Shown here piece after piece: positions 25,266 through 37,060 of a stretch of DNA of 64,000 nucleotides. The notes beneath the pieces are model-generated. The model was not told where the DNA came from. It worked only from the letters and a program-made list of their open reading frames with translations, and did not search any database. The translations under genes and the position numbers were made by a program. Within the stretch, counting starts at the first letter, position 1. Each line of letters begins with the position of its first letter. Source of the stretch: Diphasiastrum complanatum (lineage: Eukaryota > Streptophyta > Lycopodiopsida > Lycopodiales > Lycopodiaceae); assembly GCA_029204225.1 (NCBI GenBank), contig CM055113.1:21103798-21167797 (forward strand), given 5' to 3'.

Positions 25266-26645
25266 ATCCGATAAACGAACACCTCGTTTGGAATTACCAA
25301 AGTTTGATGGTAATTTGGACCCTCATCGATTTTTACAAGTCTTTGAGAATGCATGTGAAGTATATGGAGAATATATTGATAATGCAAAAGTCCAACTTTT
25401 TTTGATGACCACGGTAGATAAAGCATGAGAGTGGTTTTTTAGCCTCGATCATGACGATTGATAAGATTGGTCAGAGTTGAAAGAGTCTTTTCTTAAACGC
25501 TTCCAATCTTTCCGACTCATAGAAAGCCCATTTGTACGTCTTAGTAATATAAAGATGAAAAAAAAAAATGAACGCGTACGTGACTATATTGAGCACTTTA
25601 AGCGTCTCAGAAGTCAAATCCAAGAACAACCAACTGATAAAATATTGATCACATGGTTTATCGTTGGTCTGCTCAGACGCATTCGAAAAGTGCTTAAACC
25701 TAGCGAAGAGTATTTTACTCTTAAATCTGCTATGTCTGATGCCATTCATGAAGAAGATGAAGTTCTAATGATGAGGACCAGAAAGAGAAAAGAGCTCACC
25801 GTGTATTCCCTGATAACTGTCCAAGTGAGCCTCGAATTCTGACCCAGTCTGGGAATCTCAGTTTGAGTTGATAAATCAACAACATCAACAACAAATGGAG
25901 AAACTCAACAAAGAGTTTCAACAAGTCTTAAAATCTTCCCAAAGTCAGTTGCCAGGGCAATTGCCATCCGGTAATACTATCCATCAGCGAGAAGACACCT
26001 GGTGCCCACAATGTCATGGTCCACATACCGGTAATGAGTGCCCATTACATCATCCTTATGAACCACAACACTGTATATTGTGTGATACGACCACCCATAC
26101 CACATCCAGCTGTAGGTACAACCCACACAACATGCAATACTCTTGACCTCAGCAATATGTCCCATGTGCACACCCACAAACACCATATAACCCACGTTAT
26201 ATAGCACCAGTCCAAGTCCAGAAATTACCTAGACAACAACTACCTCCACAACAACAACGCTTGGCACTTCCAGGTCAAGAGGACCTGCTCCACCCAACAG
26301 GCCAACCCAACAGAACCGGCCTCCAATTCCAGCCCATGTAGTGCAGAATACCTCCTATGACACGCCAGCCTATGACCCTACTTATGATGATGGTCATACA
26401 TAAATAGATGAGGAATCTATGTCCTCTCCTAATGAGCCATATTATCCAGAGGAATCACATACTGAAGTTGTTCAAAATGGTTATGCCATTTTCCCTTCAG
26501 CACTTCAAAAGAGATGTTTTGTCTGTGGAGAAACCACTCACTTTCAGATTGAATGTCGACTTCAATAGGACTTTGTAGTTGAATGTGCTGATTGTATCAA
26601 GAAGCATTGCTATAAAGATTGCCCTAACCAAACCAAAAAGACTGT
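25266..26645 (+). pseudogene. Gypsy-type retrotransposon gag with zinc knuckles, degenerate
   Basis: Frames read LELPKFDGNLDPHRFLQVF at about 25288, then SELKESFLKRFQSFR and RVRDYIEHFKRLRSQIQ (25470-25640), the conserved retrotransposon gag core. Two cysteine-rich segments follow: CPQCHGPHTGNECPLH (26000-26050) and a CCHC knuckle CFVCGETTHFQIEC at 26518-26560. Several in-frame stops (for example DKA*EWF at 25423) break it. A glutamine-rich linker sits at 25870-25960. The gag core and knuckle point to Ty3-gypsy rather than copia, in agreement with the protease downstream. Confidence 0.82.
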
Positions 26646-26922
26646 TCCAGCACGTAGGGTATCAGAATAGCCGTTGCATGCTGTCACACGCGCGCAACAT
26701 CGGGCCTTAGATGAGAACAAGGCCCCATCACATCCACACCCTCCTGCTAATACTTCCATGATTCCACAATCTTACCCTGACCCTGTAGAAGCTCAGAGGC
26801 AATACCATGAGTTCTGAGATGAGTTTGATAAAGCTGAAGCTAGAATTTCTACTCTGCCATCCGCCCAGATACCTACGCAGTGCATAGAGGTTCTTTCCGA
26901 TCTCTTACAAGCTCAAATTGCC

Positions 26923-27279
26923 ATGCCCTTCTACACGGCCGTCAAGTTTTCCAAACCCCTGCGGGATGCCATATCTCATAGTTCCCAGCAGCCTGATGTA
27001 CCAAATGAGTCAAGACATCCGAAAAACGCTGAAGTGATTCATATTGTTGACATGAGCTTACTTCATATAGGTGTTGCTAAAGGTGACAACATCACTTTAC
27101 CAGTGCAATTTAAATCTTATCCATTCGTACAAGCCATTCTTGATAGTGGCTCTGGCGTGAATATTATCGCCCTGTCCTTAGCAAAGGCATGGGGAATATC
27201 CACATTGGAAAAGCATAAGTACAAATTACGTATGGCTGACCAACGAATGACGACATCTTCCGATCACATATCTCTTTAA
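26923..27279 (+). pseudogene. Retropepsin-like aspartic protease of the gypsy element
   Basis: A 118-codon open frame. Residues about 60-100 carry VQFKSYPFVQAILDSGSGVN with the DSG catalytic triplet, followed by IIALSLAKAWGIS, as in plant gypsy proteases. The frame stops shortly after RMADQR. No gypsy RT or integrase follows here. An isolated gypsy RNase H fragment does occur at 33298-33610, but a copia element lies between them. Confidence 0.8.
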
Positions 27280-28405
27280 TCTAGAAACACGAACCCCTGA
27301 AGAGGAACCATCAAGTTTCAGAAGACAAAAGCAACAAGAAACTTTCAACAGTCAAAGAAAGTGTTAACAAGATCCACGAGGAACTTCTCCTGTCAAAGCA
27401 ACAAATGGACCTCATATGGAATACGTCTTGTAGACTCGACGCAGGCATATTAGTGCAGAAAAAAGATGACCATAATGATGATGCTGGAGCTCCTGAGCAA
27501 AGCCGATCCATCAACCAACAAGGTGCTAGTTTTGGCATGCCATATCAAGGTGCCACAACTGGGCTTCGCAAACTTGTTGTGGACTCCTCCACTTATACCC
27601 AGTTGCCCCACTCGCCTTCTTGTTTTTCTGAACCATTTTCATCCTACCAACCTTCAGCACTTCCAATCGCTTGTTCAACCACCCCCCCCACATCCACTTC
27701 CAATACCATACCCCCTAAATCGTCTCTTAAAGCTGATGATCATTTTCTAAAACAATTCATTTCACCAACAGGTAAATATAACCTCATAACTAACCCACTA
27801 CCCTCCACTCGTAAACTGTTTTTGCTTCCATCACCACCTAATTTTAATTTTTCTGATCAAGGTCCACTTGATGAGATTGTGTAGCCTACTATGGGACTTT
27901 CTTCATCCCCTCCAGAAAAAAAGAGCGATATCTTCATTGGATCAAAGTCCGAGGGTTCAACACCAAGGATTCCTGATACAAAGAGTGCCACAGCCTTGAA
28001 CGACTATTTGGCAAGGCCCTCAAGGAAGCTGCCCGAGAAATCCATAGAAAAGATCAAAAGACGGTAAGACGATCGAAAAGAATCTGACGAATTTCGGAAG
28101 GCCTATAAGAAGGAGAACGAGGGGGGGGGGGGGGGGGGGCAAAGGAAGTAACTGCAGAAGAATATCCAAAGTTCAGCAGCCTCGTGAACGCCTTACATCC
28201 ACAACCCTCCTGGAGGATCGTGATGATGCTGAATAATGATGAGCAGCTTCAAGAGTACCTAAGGGCACCAAGCTAGAAAAGGGTCGACCCCTACTATGCA
28301 CCAATCAAGAGAAGAGATCCTTGGGAGAAAACAAAACTAGTCGAGCGATAGATCAACTGGCCTTTTATTCCAGGAATTGACTCAAGCTCTGACTCAAGCT
28401 CAACT
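27280..28405 (+). other. Retroelement-derived spacer with interrupted coding frames and a G19 run
   Basis: An open frame at 27405-27884 (159 codons) is serine/proline-rich with no domain. Further downstream, fragments such as EEYPKFSSLVNALHPQPSWR (28150-28210) and LVERXINWPFIPGID look like parts of one broken protein leading into the frame at 28406. An uninterrupted run of 19 G lies at 28121-28139. It could be a true homopolymer or an assembly error and may cause one of the frame breaks. Confidence 0.5.
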
Positions 28406-28849
28406 GTGGTAAAGTATCGAGACGCGCTACTAAAGTTTGGATACACCTATAGAGGAAGTGCAAATACTATAGTTCAAGAAAGTGCAAATTATTGTTTGTC
28501 CATAGCCTTTCTCGTGACATTGGAGTGCTACTGGGATAAGGGGCTACCACCCATAAAGCTGGACGTAAATAAACCTTTGCAATCAGAAGATGCACATCTA
28601 ATGATGACCAGACTTTATTTCCGAGCTGCATTTACTTCCAGTCGATACGTGCAGATGATTGAGAAATGGTATGAAAATAAGTTCATACTTGGAATAAGGC
28701 CGTACCTAGGACCTATTCCGTTAGGCGCAAAGACAAGATTCATCACATTTGAAGCCACCGAGAAGAAGGTCAGCTACGAGAAATCTCTTGATAGAAGAAA
28801 AACTGAAAAGAGCAAGCAAAAGACTCTCGGCTACGCAAGGCTATCCTGA
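28406..28849 (+). CDS. Unrecognised 147-codon frame in the gypsy-type element
   Basis: The frame starts MVKYRDALLKFGYTYRG and ends KTLGYARLS. I do not recognise a domain. It has mixed, protein-like composition and a highly basic tail (residues about 118-142). Conceptual coding continues upstream through a stop (INWPFIPGIDSSSDSSSTV), so the start at 28406 is probably not the original one. It sits where reverse transcriptase would be expected after gag-protease. It may be a lineage-specific extra domain or captured sequence. No function is assigned. Confidence 0.4.
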   Translation: MVKYRDALLKFGYTYRGSANTIVQESANYCLSIAFLVTLECYWDKGLPPIKLDVNKPLQSEDAHLMMTRLYFRAAFTSSRYVQMIEKWYENKFILGIRPYLGPIPLGAKTRFITFEATEKKVSYEKSLDRRKTEKSKQKTLGYARLS

Positions 28850-29182
28850 TAAGCTGCTGCACCTTTGAAATTTTGTCGAGAAGAGCAACAACGAAGCCAA
28901 TAAGTTTTTGGTTTTACGTAGGCAAACGTTGATCTATGCCTTTCCAAGAATCACATGTCGAAGCTGAAGCGATGTAGTGGGACCTGCAACACCATTCATG
29001 CTGCATTTTTACTTATGTTGTCGCACAGTTTTCATATTTACATGAAAAATAAGACAGGCGAAAAACTCAACTATCCACATAAATACAAGTAAATTTCTAG
29101 AGGCGAAAAAGGCGAAAAACGTGACACTCTATTTTTACACGTGATTTGTGACAGGCAAAAAAGATGACACTACCTTACAAAA

Positions 29183-30167
29183 TGTTGAAGGTGCCCTAGG
29201 AAAAGTGAAGGCACCCTGTAAATCAAATCCTAAGGCATTTTGTCAGAGTGTCGTATTTTTTGCATCTTCACCAACGTTCATTTCAGCAAAGGCTGACGTC
29301 GCGGCCTTTTTCACGCTCATGCCATGCAACTATGCTAACAGATTTGACAACGACAACAGCCACCCATGATCTCCTACAGATAGCACATCTACTTTGTACT
29401 TTCTTCATCTGTACACCTGTAAAAGTGTATATATATATGACAAGATGTAAGGTAACAGTGTGTGTGAAAACAATAGCATCAGAAGCTTATCAGAGATAGA
29501 CGAAGTAGATGCCTTGCACATTGATTCTTTTGTATTGTCAACAATAGGTTCATTCCTTTTACAGATTGAATTAGCTTTGTAGAGCACACGGTTTCGTCCG
29601 CTATTGTCTTGTGCTCCACAACATTATTGACATGTATATTTTGCTATACTTAATCTGATAACAACTCTGTCTCGTTCTGCATCCAGATTTGTGTCAATAT
29701 TGTTATGCTTTTTCTACATTATGTCTGAATCTCTTATTGCTCAATCTAGTATTCTGTTCTTAGCGAATTATTATTATTCTAGCTGTTCGTGACTAATATT
29801 TAGTCTTGTCTTCTGCGTATAATTCGTGACAGATTATCAGGCAAGCTCAGTCTAGCTCTTTGCGAATCATTCGCGACTAATAATTTATCTAGCTATTCGC
29901 GACAAATTATCTGTCTGATGTTTTGTTGCGCTTAATGTTTGGCTACGTAATCAGATCGACCATGATTTCTATCACTAACGTTCTGTTTGTTTCTGATAGA
30001 CGTAGTCATGCTTATGAAAAGAGTAATATAACTCATTCCGCTGTGCACGAACACTTTATGTTTGAGTTTGTTTCTCATTCGAGTTTCAAGTTCGCTTCTT
30101 TTCGTGTTCGTTTCTTTTCAAGCTATTTTAGTTTCTCACACTCTCACACCCTCTTTCAATTCCAACA
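29183..30167 (+). repeat. Copia 5' LTR (985 bp)
   Basis: The right end is exact: ...TTCCAACA at 30167 abuts the primer site TGGTATCAGAGC. The left end at 29183 (TGTTGAAGG) is inferred from the matching TGTTG/CAACA termini. A TATA-like stretch GTATATATATGAC lies near 29430. No second copy is present downstream, so the element lost its 3' LTR. Confidence 0.75.
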
Positions 30168-30179
30168 TGGTATCAGAGC
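30168..30179 (+). promoter_or_regulatory. Copia primer-binding site (initiator Met tRNA)
   Basis: TGGTATCAGAGC matches the complement of the plant initiator-Met tRNA 3' end exactly and directly follows the LTR terminus. Confidence 0.93.
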
Positions 30180-30321
30180 TATTTTCGTAGCCTGATAAGC
30201 TTCCACAGTACAAGACTCTACTAGCCGATAGAGTAGTTGTCTTCTTGTTCTGTAATTCAGTACCAGATTTTCATACTTAAGTCACTGATAGTTTTTCCTA
30301 TCACTTAGACTAATCTTCCAC

Positions 30322-33231
30322 ATGGATTCCCAAGGGAAAGCCAGTCCTATCATGGACAAGCTTGATGGAGCCAATTACCATCTGTGGAAATTTAAGATGA
30401 AAACTGTACTAATGGCTAAAGAATTGTATGACGTTGTTACAGGTGCAGAAGGGAAACCCAAAGCAGACGACGCAACAATCACCAGATGGAAGCTGAAGGA
30501 TGGAAAGGCTTTTGCGCTGATCATCCTCAACATTACGGATACCCAGATCGGCCATGTATCTGAGGCCCAGACATTGAAAGAAGTCTGGGACATCTTGAGC
30601 ACACTATACGAAGTGCGAGATATAGCTTCCAAGCTACATCTCAGGAAGAAATTTTACTCCCTCAAAATGGCGAATGGTGATTCCTTGCATAATCACATCA
30701 ATCAATTCAAGAACCTGCTAAGGCAAATGACCATTGTCGGATTTGTCATAGACAATCAAGACGCAATGATGTAACTGCTTACGAGCTTGCCAAGCTCATA
30801 CGACAGCTGGCTGATAATCATCACGACACATCAAAACTGACTCTTTCGAGAGTCATTATTATGTTGTTGCAAGAAGACACGTGGAGGAACAAAGTCTCAA
30901 GTTCCTCAACTGATTCTCACCCTTTATACACCAACAAGAGCACGACTAAGTAGAAGAAGAAGAAAGGCCCGAAGCAATCAAAGCAGGACCAAAAACCAGC
31001 ACAACACAAAGAACAATCAAATCTGCAAGTGAAGAAGAAGCTATTCTGCAGATACTACAAGCGAAACAACCATGAAATTCAAGACTGCCGGATATTGCAA
31101 GCAAAGAACAACAGCAAGGGGCAGTCGAATCAAGTGGCAATTGCAGCTACAGAAGCTCCACAGCCTATTCAAGAAGCGGATCATGATGCCTTCATGACCA
31201 GCCATCAAGGAGCATCCGACGACAGTTCTTGGATCCTGGATTCTGGAGCCACTCAGCACATGCCCAGTCTCATTGGTTCTTTCGAGTCCTATACACCTTA
31301 CGATACCAAGAAATATGTTCACCTTGGCGACAATAGCACACGAGCTATTAATGGTGAAGGTACTGTGAGATTGAGTTTTGCAAATGATCAATCTAAGCTA
31401 CTCTCTGAAGTCCTGTATGTACCAAATATATCTACGAATCTGCTCTCAGTAAGCAAAATCACAAATCTAGGACATAGAGTAGAATTCGAATGTGATCAGT
31501 GCAAAGTAGTTGATAGGACATGCAAGATCCTAGCACTCGGAAAAAGGCATGGATACTTGTAGAAATTAAGTCATTGCTTTTCTGCCTCTAGTCAGGCATC
31601 CAATACTTCTATTCATGCAAATAAAAGTTTACTTTGGCATTATAGACTTGGTCACTTGAATCATGCTACTGTACAACAAATGTCTAGACAATCTATTGTT
31701 CTTGATCTCAACTATCCTCATGATAAAGTCGAGTTACTTGTCTGTCAAGACTGTCTAGTTGGTAAACAAACTAGGAAACCATTTAAATCAAGCCATCAGT
31801 ATATTGCTAGAGGATTGTTAGACATTGTATATCTAGACATTTGTGGCCCGATGAAAAATCCTTCGTTGAAGGATGCAAAGTATTTTATAGCTTTTATTGA
31901 TGAATTTTCCAGAACGACTATGGTGTACTTTATAAAGAAGAAATCGGAAGCCTTCAACTGCTTCAAAATCTTCAAGGAGTGTGCAGAAAAGGAGACTGGA
32001 AGGACGATAAAGGCCCTAAGGTCAGACAATGGTGGAGAATATATCTCTATCGAGTTTAAGGAGTACTGCCAAAGCCAAGGCATTGAGCAACAACTCATCA
32101 CTCCTTATAGTCCTCAGTCTAATGGCTTAGCCGAGAGGAAGAACCGTACCCTGGTTGAATCAGCCAAATGTATGCTAGCGCATGCATCACTGCCCAAGAG
32201 ATTCTGGGCCAAAGTTGTCTCCACTGCAGCTTATGTTTAGAACAGATGTTCGACCAAGGCCCTCTCAGGAAAGACACCCCACGAGGTGTGGATAGGCTCT
32301 AAGCCTTCTGTGAAGAATCTAAGAGTGTTTGGATGCATTGCCTACACGTAGATCTCAAAAGACATGAGGAAAAAATTGGACTTCCAAGGTCTAAAGACTG
32401 TCCTGATTGGATATAGTTCATCTGATAATACATACAAGTTGTATGATCCTGATACCCAGCAAATCTTGTATAGCCAGGATACAGTCTTTATCGAGGATCA
32501 GTTCGTCGACATCAAAGACAAGGATATTGCTCCAGGAGAACCTTCATCACCTGCCATTGACACAACTGTCCGAGTTTATGGCTCAGGCGTGTCCATTGTC
32601 GACCCACTTCTTGACATCGAATCAGACGAAGATGTTGCTGCTAACCAACAACAAGTCCCAGGAACGGTTTGTCAGTCGAATCCTCCCAAAAGATCAAGCT
32701 GAGTGCACACACAACCCACAAGGTATACTCCTAAGTCTGCATGTCTCTTGATACAGGAACTGACGACAGTCGAAGAGGCACTCAGCCAACCAGACTCTGA
32801 TCTCTGGAGAGAAGCTATGCACAGAGAGTATTCCTCTCTGATCAAGAACCAGACGTGGTCACTAGTTGAAGCTCCTATTGGCTGCAATATCATTGATTGC
32901 AAATGGATCCTCAATATCAAATACAATGCCAATGGAACAATTGATTGAAGGAAGGCAAGACTGGTAGCACGAGGATTCACTTAGATCCCCAATGTCGACT
33001 ACAGTGAGACTTTCAGTCCAGTAGTCAAACGTTCGTCGATCCGAGCACTCTTGTCTTATGCTGCAGCTGCCGACCTCAAAGTACATCAACTTGATGTACA
33101 AACAGCTTATACAAGAAGACATCTACATGATCCAGCCCGAAGGATACGTTCCGGAAGGTATGAAAAATCATGTTTGTAAACTCCACAAAGCACTTTACGG
33201 CTTGAAACAGTCTGCCAGAGCTTGGAACTAG
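30322..33231 (+). pseudogene. Ty1-copia gag-pol, lightly degraded, ending early in RT
   Basis: Gag runs 30322-30774 (MDSQGKASPIMDKLDGANYH; LWKFKMKTVLMAKELYD), with a TAA at 30772-30774. A damaged knuckle FCRYYKRNNHEIQDC follows near 31050, with the second Cys replaced by Tyr. The protease has ILDSGATQHM (31230-31262). The pre-integrase GHLNHATVQQM precedes an integrase with the D-D-E set in YLDICGP, RSDNGGEY and LAERKNR (31830-32140). RT begins PDSDLWREAMHREY (32790) and runs to LHKALYGLKQSARAWN near 33228, then stops. Only a handful of stops or shifts interrupt about 2.9 kb, so the copy is fairly recent. RT after this point, RNase H and the 3' LTR are absent; gypsy sequence follows. Confidence 0.92.
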
Positions 33232-33239
33232 CTTTAATA

Positions 33240-33287
33240 ACAACTCTCCTATTGGTACAACCTACCAACTCTCCTATTGGTAAAACC
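33240..33287. repeat. Short direct repeat at the copia/gypsy junction
   Basis: CAACTCTCCTATTGGTA is present twice, 24-25 bp apart, exactly where copia RT gives way to gypsy RNase H. Confidence 0.85.
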
Positions 33288-33297
33288 TAACTCCACA

Positions 33298-33610
33298 CTA
33301 CCTTTCAAGGTCATTGTGGATGCTAATGGGACTAGAATAAGGCTATTTGAATGGAGTAATTGCCTATGAAAGCAGAAAACTCACTAATTTAGAAGTGTCA
33401 TATCCTACTCATGATAATGAAATATTAGCAATTGTACATGCACTCAAGAAAAGATGTCATTGTTTATATGGATCATCATAGAATGAAATACTTCTTGAAT
33501 CAAAAGTAATTGAACAACAAGCAATAGATATGGTTTTCATAGATTCTATCTTATGATTTTATTATCAAATATCTTAAGGAAAATGAAGAGGCACAATTTG
33601 AGATGTGTTC
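33298..33610 (+). pseudogene. Ty3-gypsy RNase H fragment
   Basis: Frames read LPFKVIVDANGT, then after a shift GVIAYESRKLTNLEVSYPTH and DNEILAIVHALK. These are the hallmark plant gypsy RNase H blocks (DAS..., YESRKL, EYPTHD.ELLAIV). Relics of the next block (NQK, LNNKQ) follow. The fragment lies in the same orientation as, and directly after, copia RT. Confidence 0.85.
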
Positions 33611-36215
33611 TTGCTTTTGGGAGTAGCAAAATAGATGCCATTTAATTCACTTAAGCACTTTTCTCAACATGTAGTTGCACAATGCCCATGATGACATTGT
33701 GGCCATAGCAAAAAAATTTGTGAAATGGACCATCTTCACAGAGTTGGAGAAATACTAACAAAGTTTTCAAGCATGTTGTGATAGTGGGATAAAATGCAAG
33801 AAAAAAACAACATATTATAGTGCAGATATGGTGATTCTTGTTCTCAAGTCCGACATAATTCTCCAGGGCCTGTGCATTGCTAGATGATAGTGGTACTGCA
33901 ATGTGTATCACGTCCATGATCCAAAGGGACGTTCGGCTATCACAGTGGACTTATATGTAGTGGGTCATCTTGATTGCACACCTTCAGCATTTAATTGGTG
34001 GTGGTGATGCATTAGAATTTTCAATGTTCAAGAGTGACATAAAATATGTAAACATACTATTCATTTTGATCCTGATATATGGGCGCTACTTCTCCCAGGG
34101 GCGTGGTCTCCGAATTCTTAATGTCATTGCAATGCATGACGAACACCTCACTACCATCAGAAGCCCACCTCCATCTAAACTTTATCTTTCTTTTCGTGCT
34201 ACAATCGATCTCGACCAAGGGGATCTCTCTGTCAGCGGCAGCCATGGTGTGAGCTCTCTCTCTCTCTCTCTCTCTCTCTCGATCTACGATGTAGTTCATG
34301 CATGCTGTGTTTAATCTATGCAACGCTGAAAGAATGTAACATGGTCCCTAATCAGGCTGTGCAACGGCTGCTTTATCAAGTTTTGCTTACAGTTTATGGG
34401 TGTTATTGCATTCAAGCTATTATGCAATTTCTTTCTGCTTGTCATCAAAATAGCTTTTTTCAGCTCGATCCACAAGCTGTGCAATTTGAAGACATTTACC
34501 TCAAACTATCAACAAGCTCCAAGGCTTCGTGTTCTTACTTGATGTAGTCTAGTACTTTGAAGATTTCTACGTTTGATCCCAGTCAGTTTAATTGGGATAC
34601 ACGCAAAAGGGACAATTTCAAAGCTTCATGAGCTTGCTGCCTTTCATTCGTGCAGCAATGTGTTTCAAACTCATTTGCATTCAAGTCTTTATGATGTTGA
34701 AAGGAACTCCCGTTCGTGCAATATATTTCAAACTCCTGAGTCCTTTTTTAATATCGATTGATATCTTTCATTGTACACTATCTTTATGTGGATCTTGGCA
34801 TCAAGCAAATAAACAACTTATCTTTCTTTCTTTTTTTTGCAGATGTTATGGCCCATCAAATGACAACACAAGAGAGTCCTCCAATGCAAATAAGAAGGAA
34901 TTTTTGAAAATCAGCGCTTGTATGATGTTCATGATGAGACTGAATGCATATTGGGTTAGTTAGATTAACTCTTATTTGGTGGTTACGATGTTGTTGTCGA
35001 GTCACAACATTATTGTGAATTTAAGTACCAATGGTACTGAAATCTATCTTAGTCAATTTTTGGGGATGGACGATTCAAATTTTACTTGTTTGGTATTTTT
35101 TCTTTTGGAGATGACATGTTTCTTGGGTGAATTTAATTGTTTGAGTTAGGTTGGTGGTCATGTGTTATTGGCCAATAATGATGTAGAGTCACACTTAAAC
35201 CCTAAAAAGTTCAAATATGAATCGCTCCTAAACTATAGGGGCCCTAGGGCACGTGGAGATGCTGGGGACTTTTCTATTTTTTTTACTATCTCCAATGAAC
35301 GTTGAGTAATAGACGTGCCCTCTCTATGTGAAAACACCACCCTTAGATCGAACCCCATTAGTGCTATTGGGAGATTGGGACCCCTTTGCTAATTCAATAT
35401 CAATAGTTAACAACTTGTAGCTAACTTTTCATATGAATCTCATGATTTTATGCATCGGCTTTAGTGATGTTTGGGAATAAAATTGCAAGCACTCATATGT
35501 GAAGTCATGCTCTTTCCATGCGACCCCATCACCCGTTTATGACTAGTAGAGAAAATGGGTGAGGGGGTACAGATGTTGCAATGGGCCTTGCAATGTAGCA
35601 ACATTGTTGTAAATACAAGGTGACTTGTCACCTAGGTGCAACAAACTATCTGGCATCCTAATGGCAGCAACAGTAGCAAAACGAGCTCTTCTTCTTCCTT
35701 TTGACATGATGGTAGTGAATAAGAAGCAGCAGGTGTGAGATTCTTCTGGTGTCCCCACATGAGAAAGCAAGTTCTTTATTGTGGCACAAGTGACTCGCTT
35801 TTAGGAAGATTTGTGAGTTAGTTTTTGGCACTTCAGTTCTTGGCTATGCTACCACAATGGGGATGTGCGTTTCTGCATAGCCAGGAACTGGCTGCCTCAA
35901 TGATGGGCAGATGCATTGTGCATCCTAGATGCACCCACTAGGATGAGCATCTAGTTTGGGAAGTACAAGCCTTGTCAAATACAGGCATTTTTAAAATCTT
36001 GCACTTCCCAAATGTTTTGGTAAAGTTAGTTTCCGGATGTTGTGCACATCTCAAAACCACTTTTTTTGACATCTTGGGATGTAGCCTAGATTTGTCGATG
36101 TGCACATGAGGATTTGGATGATATTCTAGGAATATGATCTTGCAACCAATTCCTTATCTACATCCACGAACGAGGATGCAAAAATTCCCATATGGGCATG
36201 CCAAGAGAGAGACAT
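33611..36215. other. No recognised gene; one short (CT)n at 34252-34280
   Basis: Several short frames on both strands have no motif. A CTCGATC word follows (CT)n at 34280. The text TTCAAGCTATTATGC... and TTTCAAACTC...TGCATTCAAG / CGTGCAATATATTTCAAACTCCT (34655-34740) shows a short internal duplication. Nothing here supports a host gene. Confidence 0.45.
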
Positions 36216-36221
36216 GTGGAC

Positions 36222-36222
36222 A

Positions 36223-36319
<97 letters not shown>
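36222..36319. repeat. Compound (GT)n(GA)n microsatellite forming a LINE 3' tail
   Basis: About 10 GT units to 36243 and then about 38 GA units. On the minus strand it is the (TC)n(AC)n tail directly downstream of LINE 3' sequence with a hairpin (36320-36350). Confidence 0.9.
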
Positions 36320-36321
<2 letters not shown>

Positions 36322-36506
36322 GAGATCATTATTAATGTCCATACCTGTCAAGTATGCACGGTGGGAGCATGAAAGCTCTACCACCTAGAAAAACAAGACT
36401 ACAGAAAAACAGGAAATAGTGACTAGAACAAGCAGAGTCTATCATCATGGTACAATAGATGTCTCTTCGCTTGTAAAATAATGATGTATAGTATGCTGTG
36501 ACACTG
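36320..36506 (-). repeat. LINE 3' untranslated end with hairpin and GACATTAAT motif
   Basis: On the minus strand the text CATACTTGACAGGTATG (complement of 36336-36352; stem CATAC/GTATG) is followed by GACATTAATAATGATC, then the (TC)n tail. The same order of hairpin, GACRTTAA and short-repeat tail occurs at 47775-47815 and twice at 51984-52106. It lies immediately 3' of the LINE RT fragment on the same strand. Confidence 0.6.
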
Positions 36507-37060
36507 TCACTGAGCGAACTGCGGATCTTTGTCTCTGAGTGGGGATGGTCGGTGTCGTCTCTGCCACCATGAAGCTGTAGGCTGTGGCCTTTGGGCTAGC
36601 TGTCTCTCTGGTCGTACAACTGCCTGTATGATATCCTCCTGGAAGCCACGATCCCGAAGCCTCTGTATCAATAAATGTCTAGGCACAGAGTCAAAGGCTT
36701 TGAGAAAATCCACAAAGCAGCAGTATACACGCTCTCTCCTGGCCTTAGCCTCCTCAATGATGGATCTCAGAGTGAAAACATGATCTAGTATCCATCTATG
36801 TACTGATCTCTGACAGAAGAATAGGACCATAAACTTTGGCAAAGAGGTGGCTAATCATGATGGTACGATAGTTGTCGACTTTCATGGGAGCATCGCCTTT
36901 ATGGATAGGATGGATAAGGTTTGTGGACCAAGGGGAGGGGAAACCAGAAGTGATAGCGCAGTTGAAAAGGAAAGAGAGGAAAGGTGAGAGGATGTCAGCG
37001 GCCTGCTTCAAAAGTTCAGCCTCTAGTTCGTCAATGTCTTTGGCCTTATGTAGGTTTAAT
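36507..37060 (-). pseudogene. LINE reverse transcriptase fragment (RT N-terminal half)
   Basis: Minus-strand frames give, in order, ADILSPFLSFLFNCAI, SPWSTNLIHPIHKGDAPMKV, NYRTIMISHLFAKVYG, then HVFTLRSIIEEAKARRERVY, CCFVDFLKAFDSVPRHLLIQ and RLRDRGFQEDIIQAVV. These are the RT0-RT4 blocks of plant non-LTR retrotransposons; FVDFLKAFDS carries the first catalytic Asp. A gap removes the GFR.G segment, and the catalytic YADD half is absent: the reading passes straight into 3' UTR-like sequence. Confidence 0.88.

Noticed and set aside
34302-34963. Possible host gene in overlapping + strand frames
   Set aside because: No conserved motif, no consistent splice phase; frames overlap by chance.
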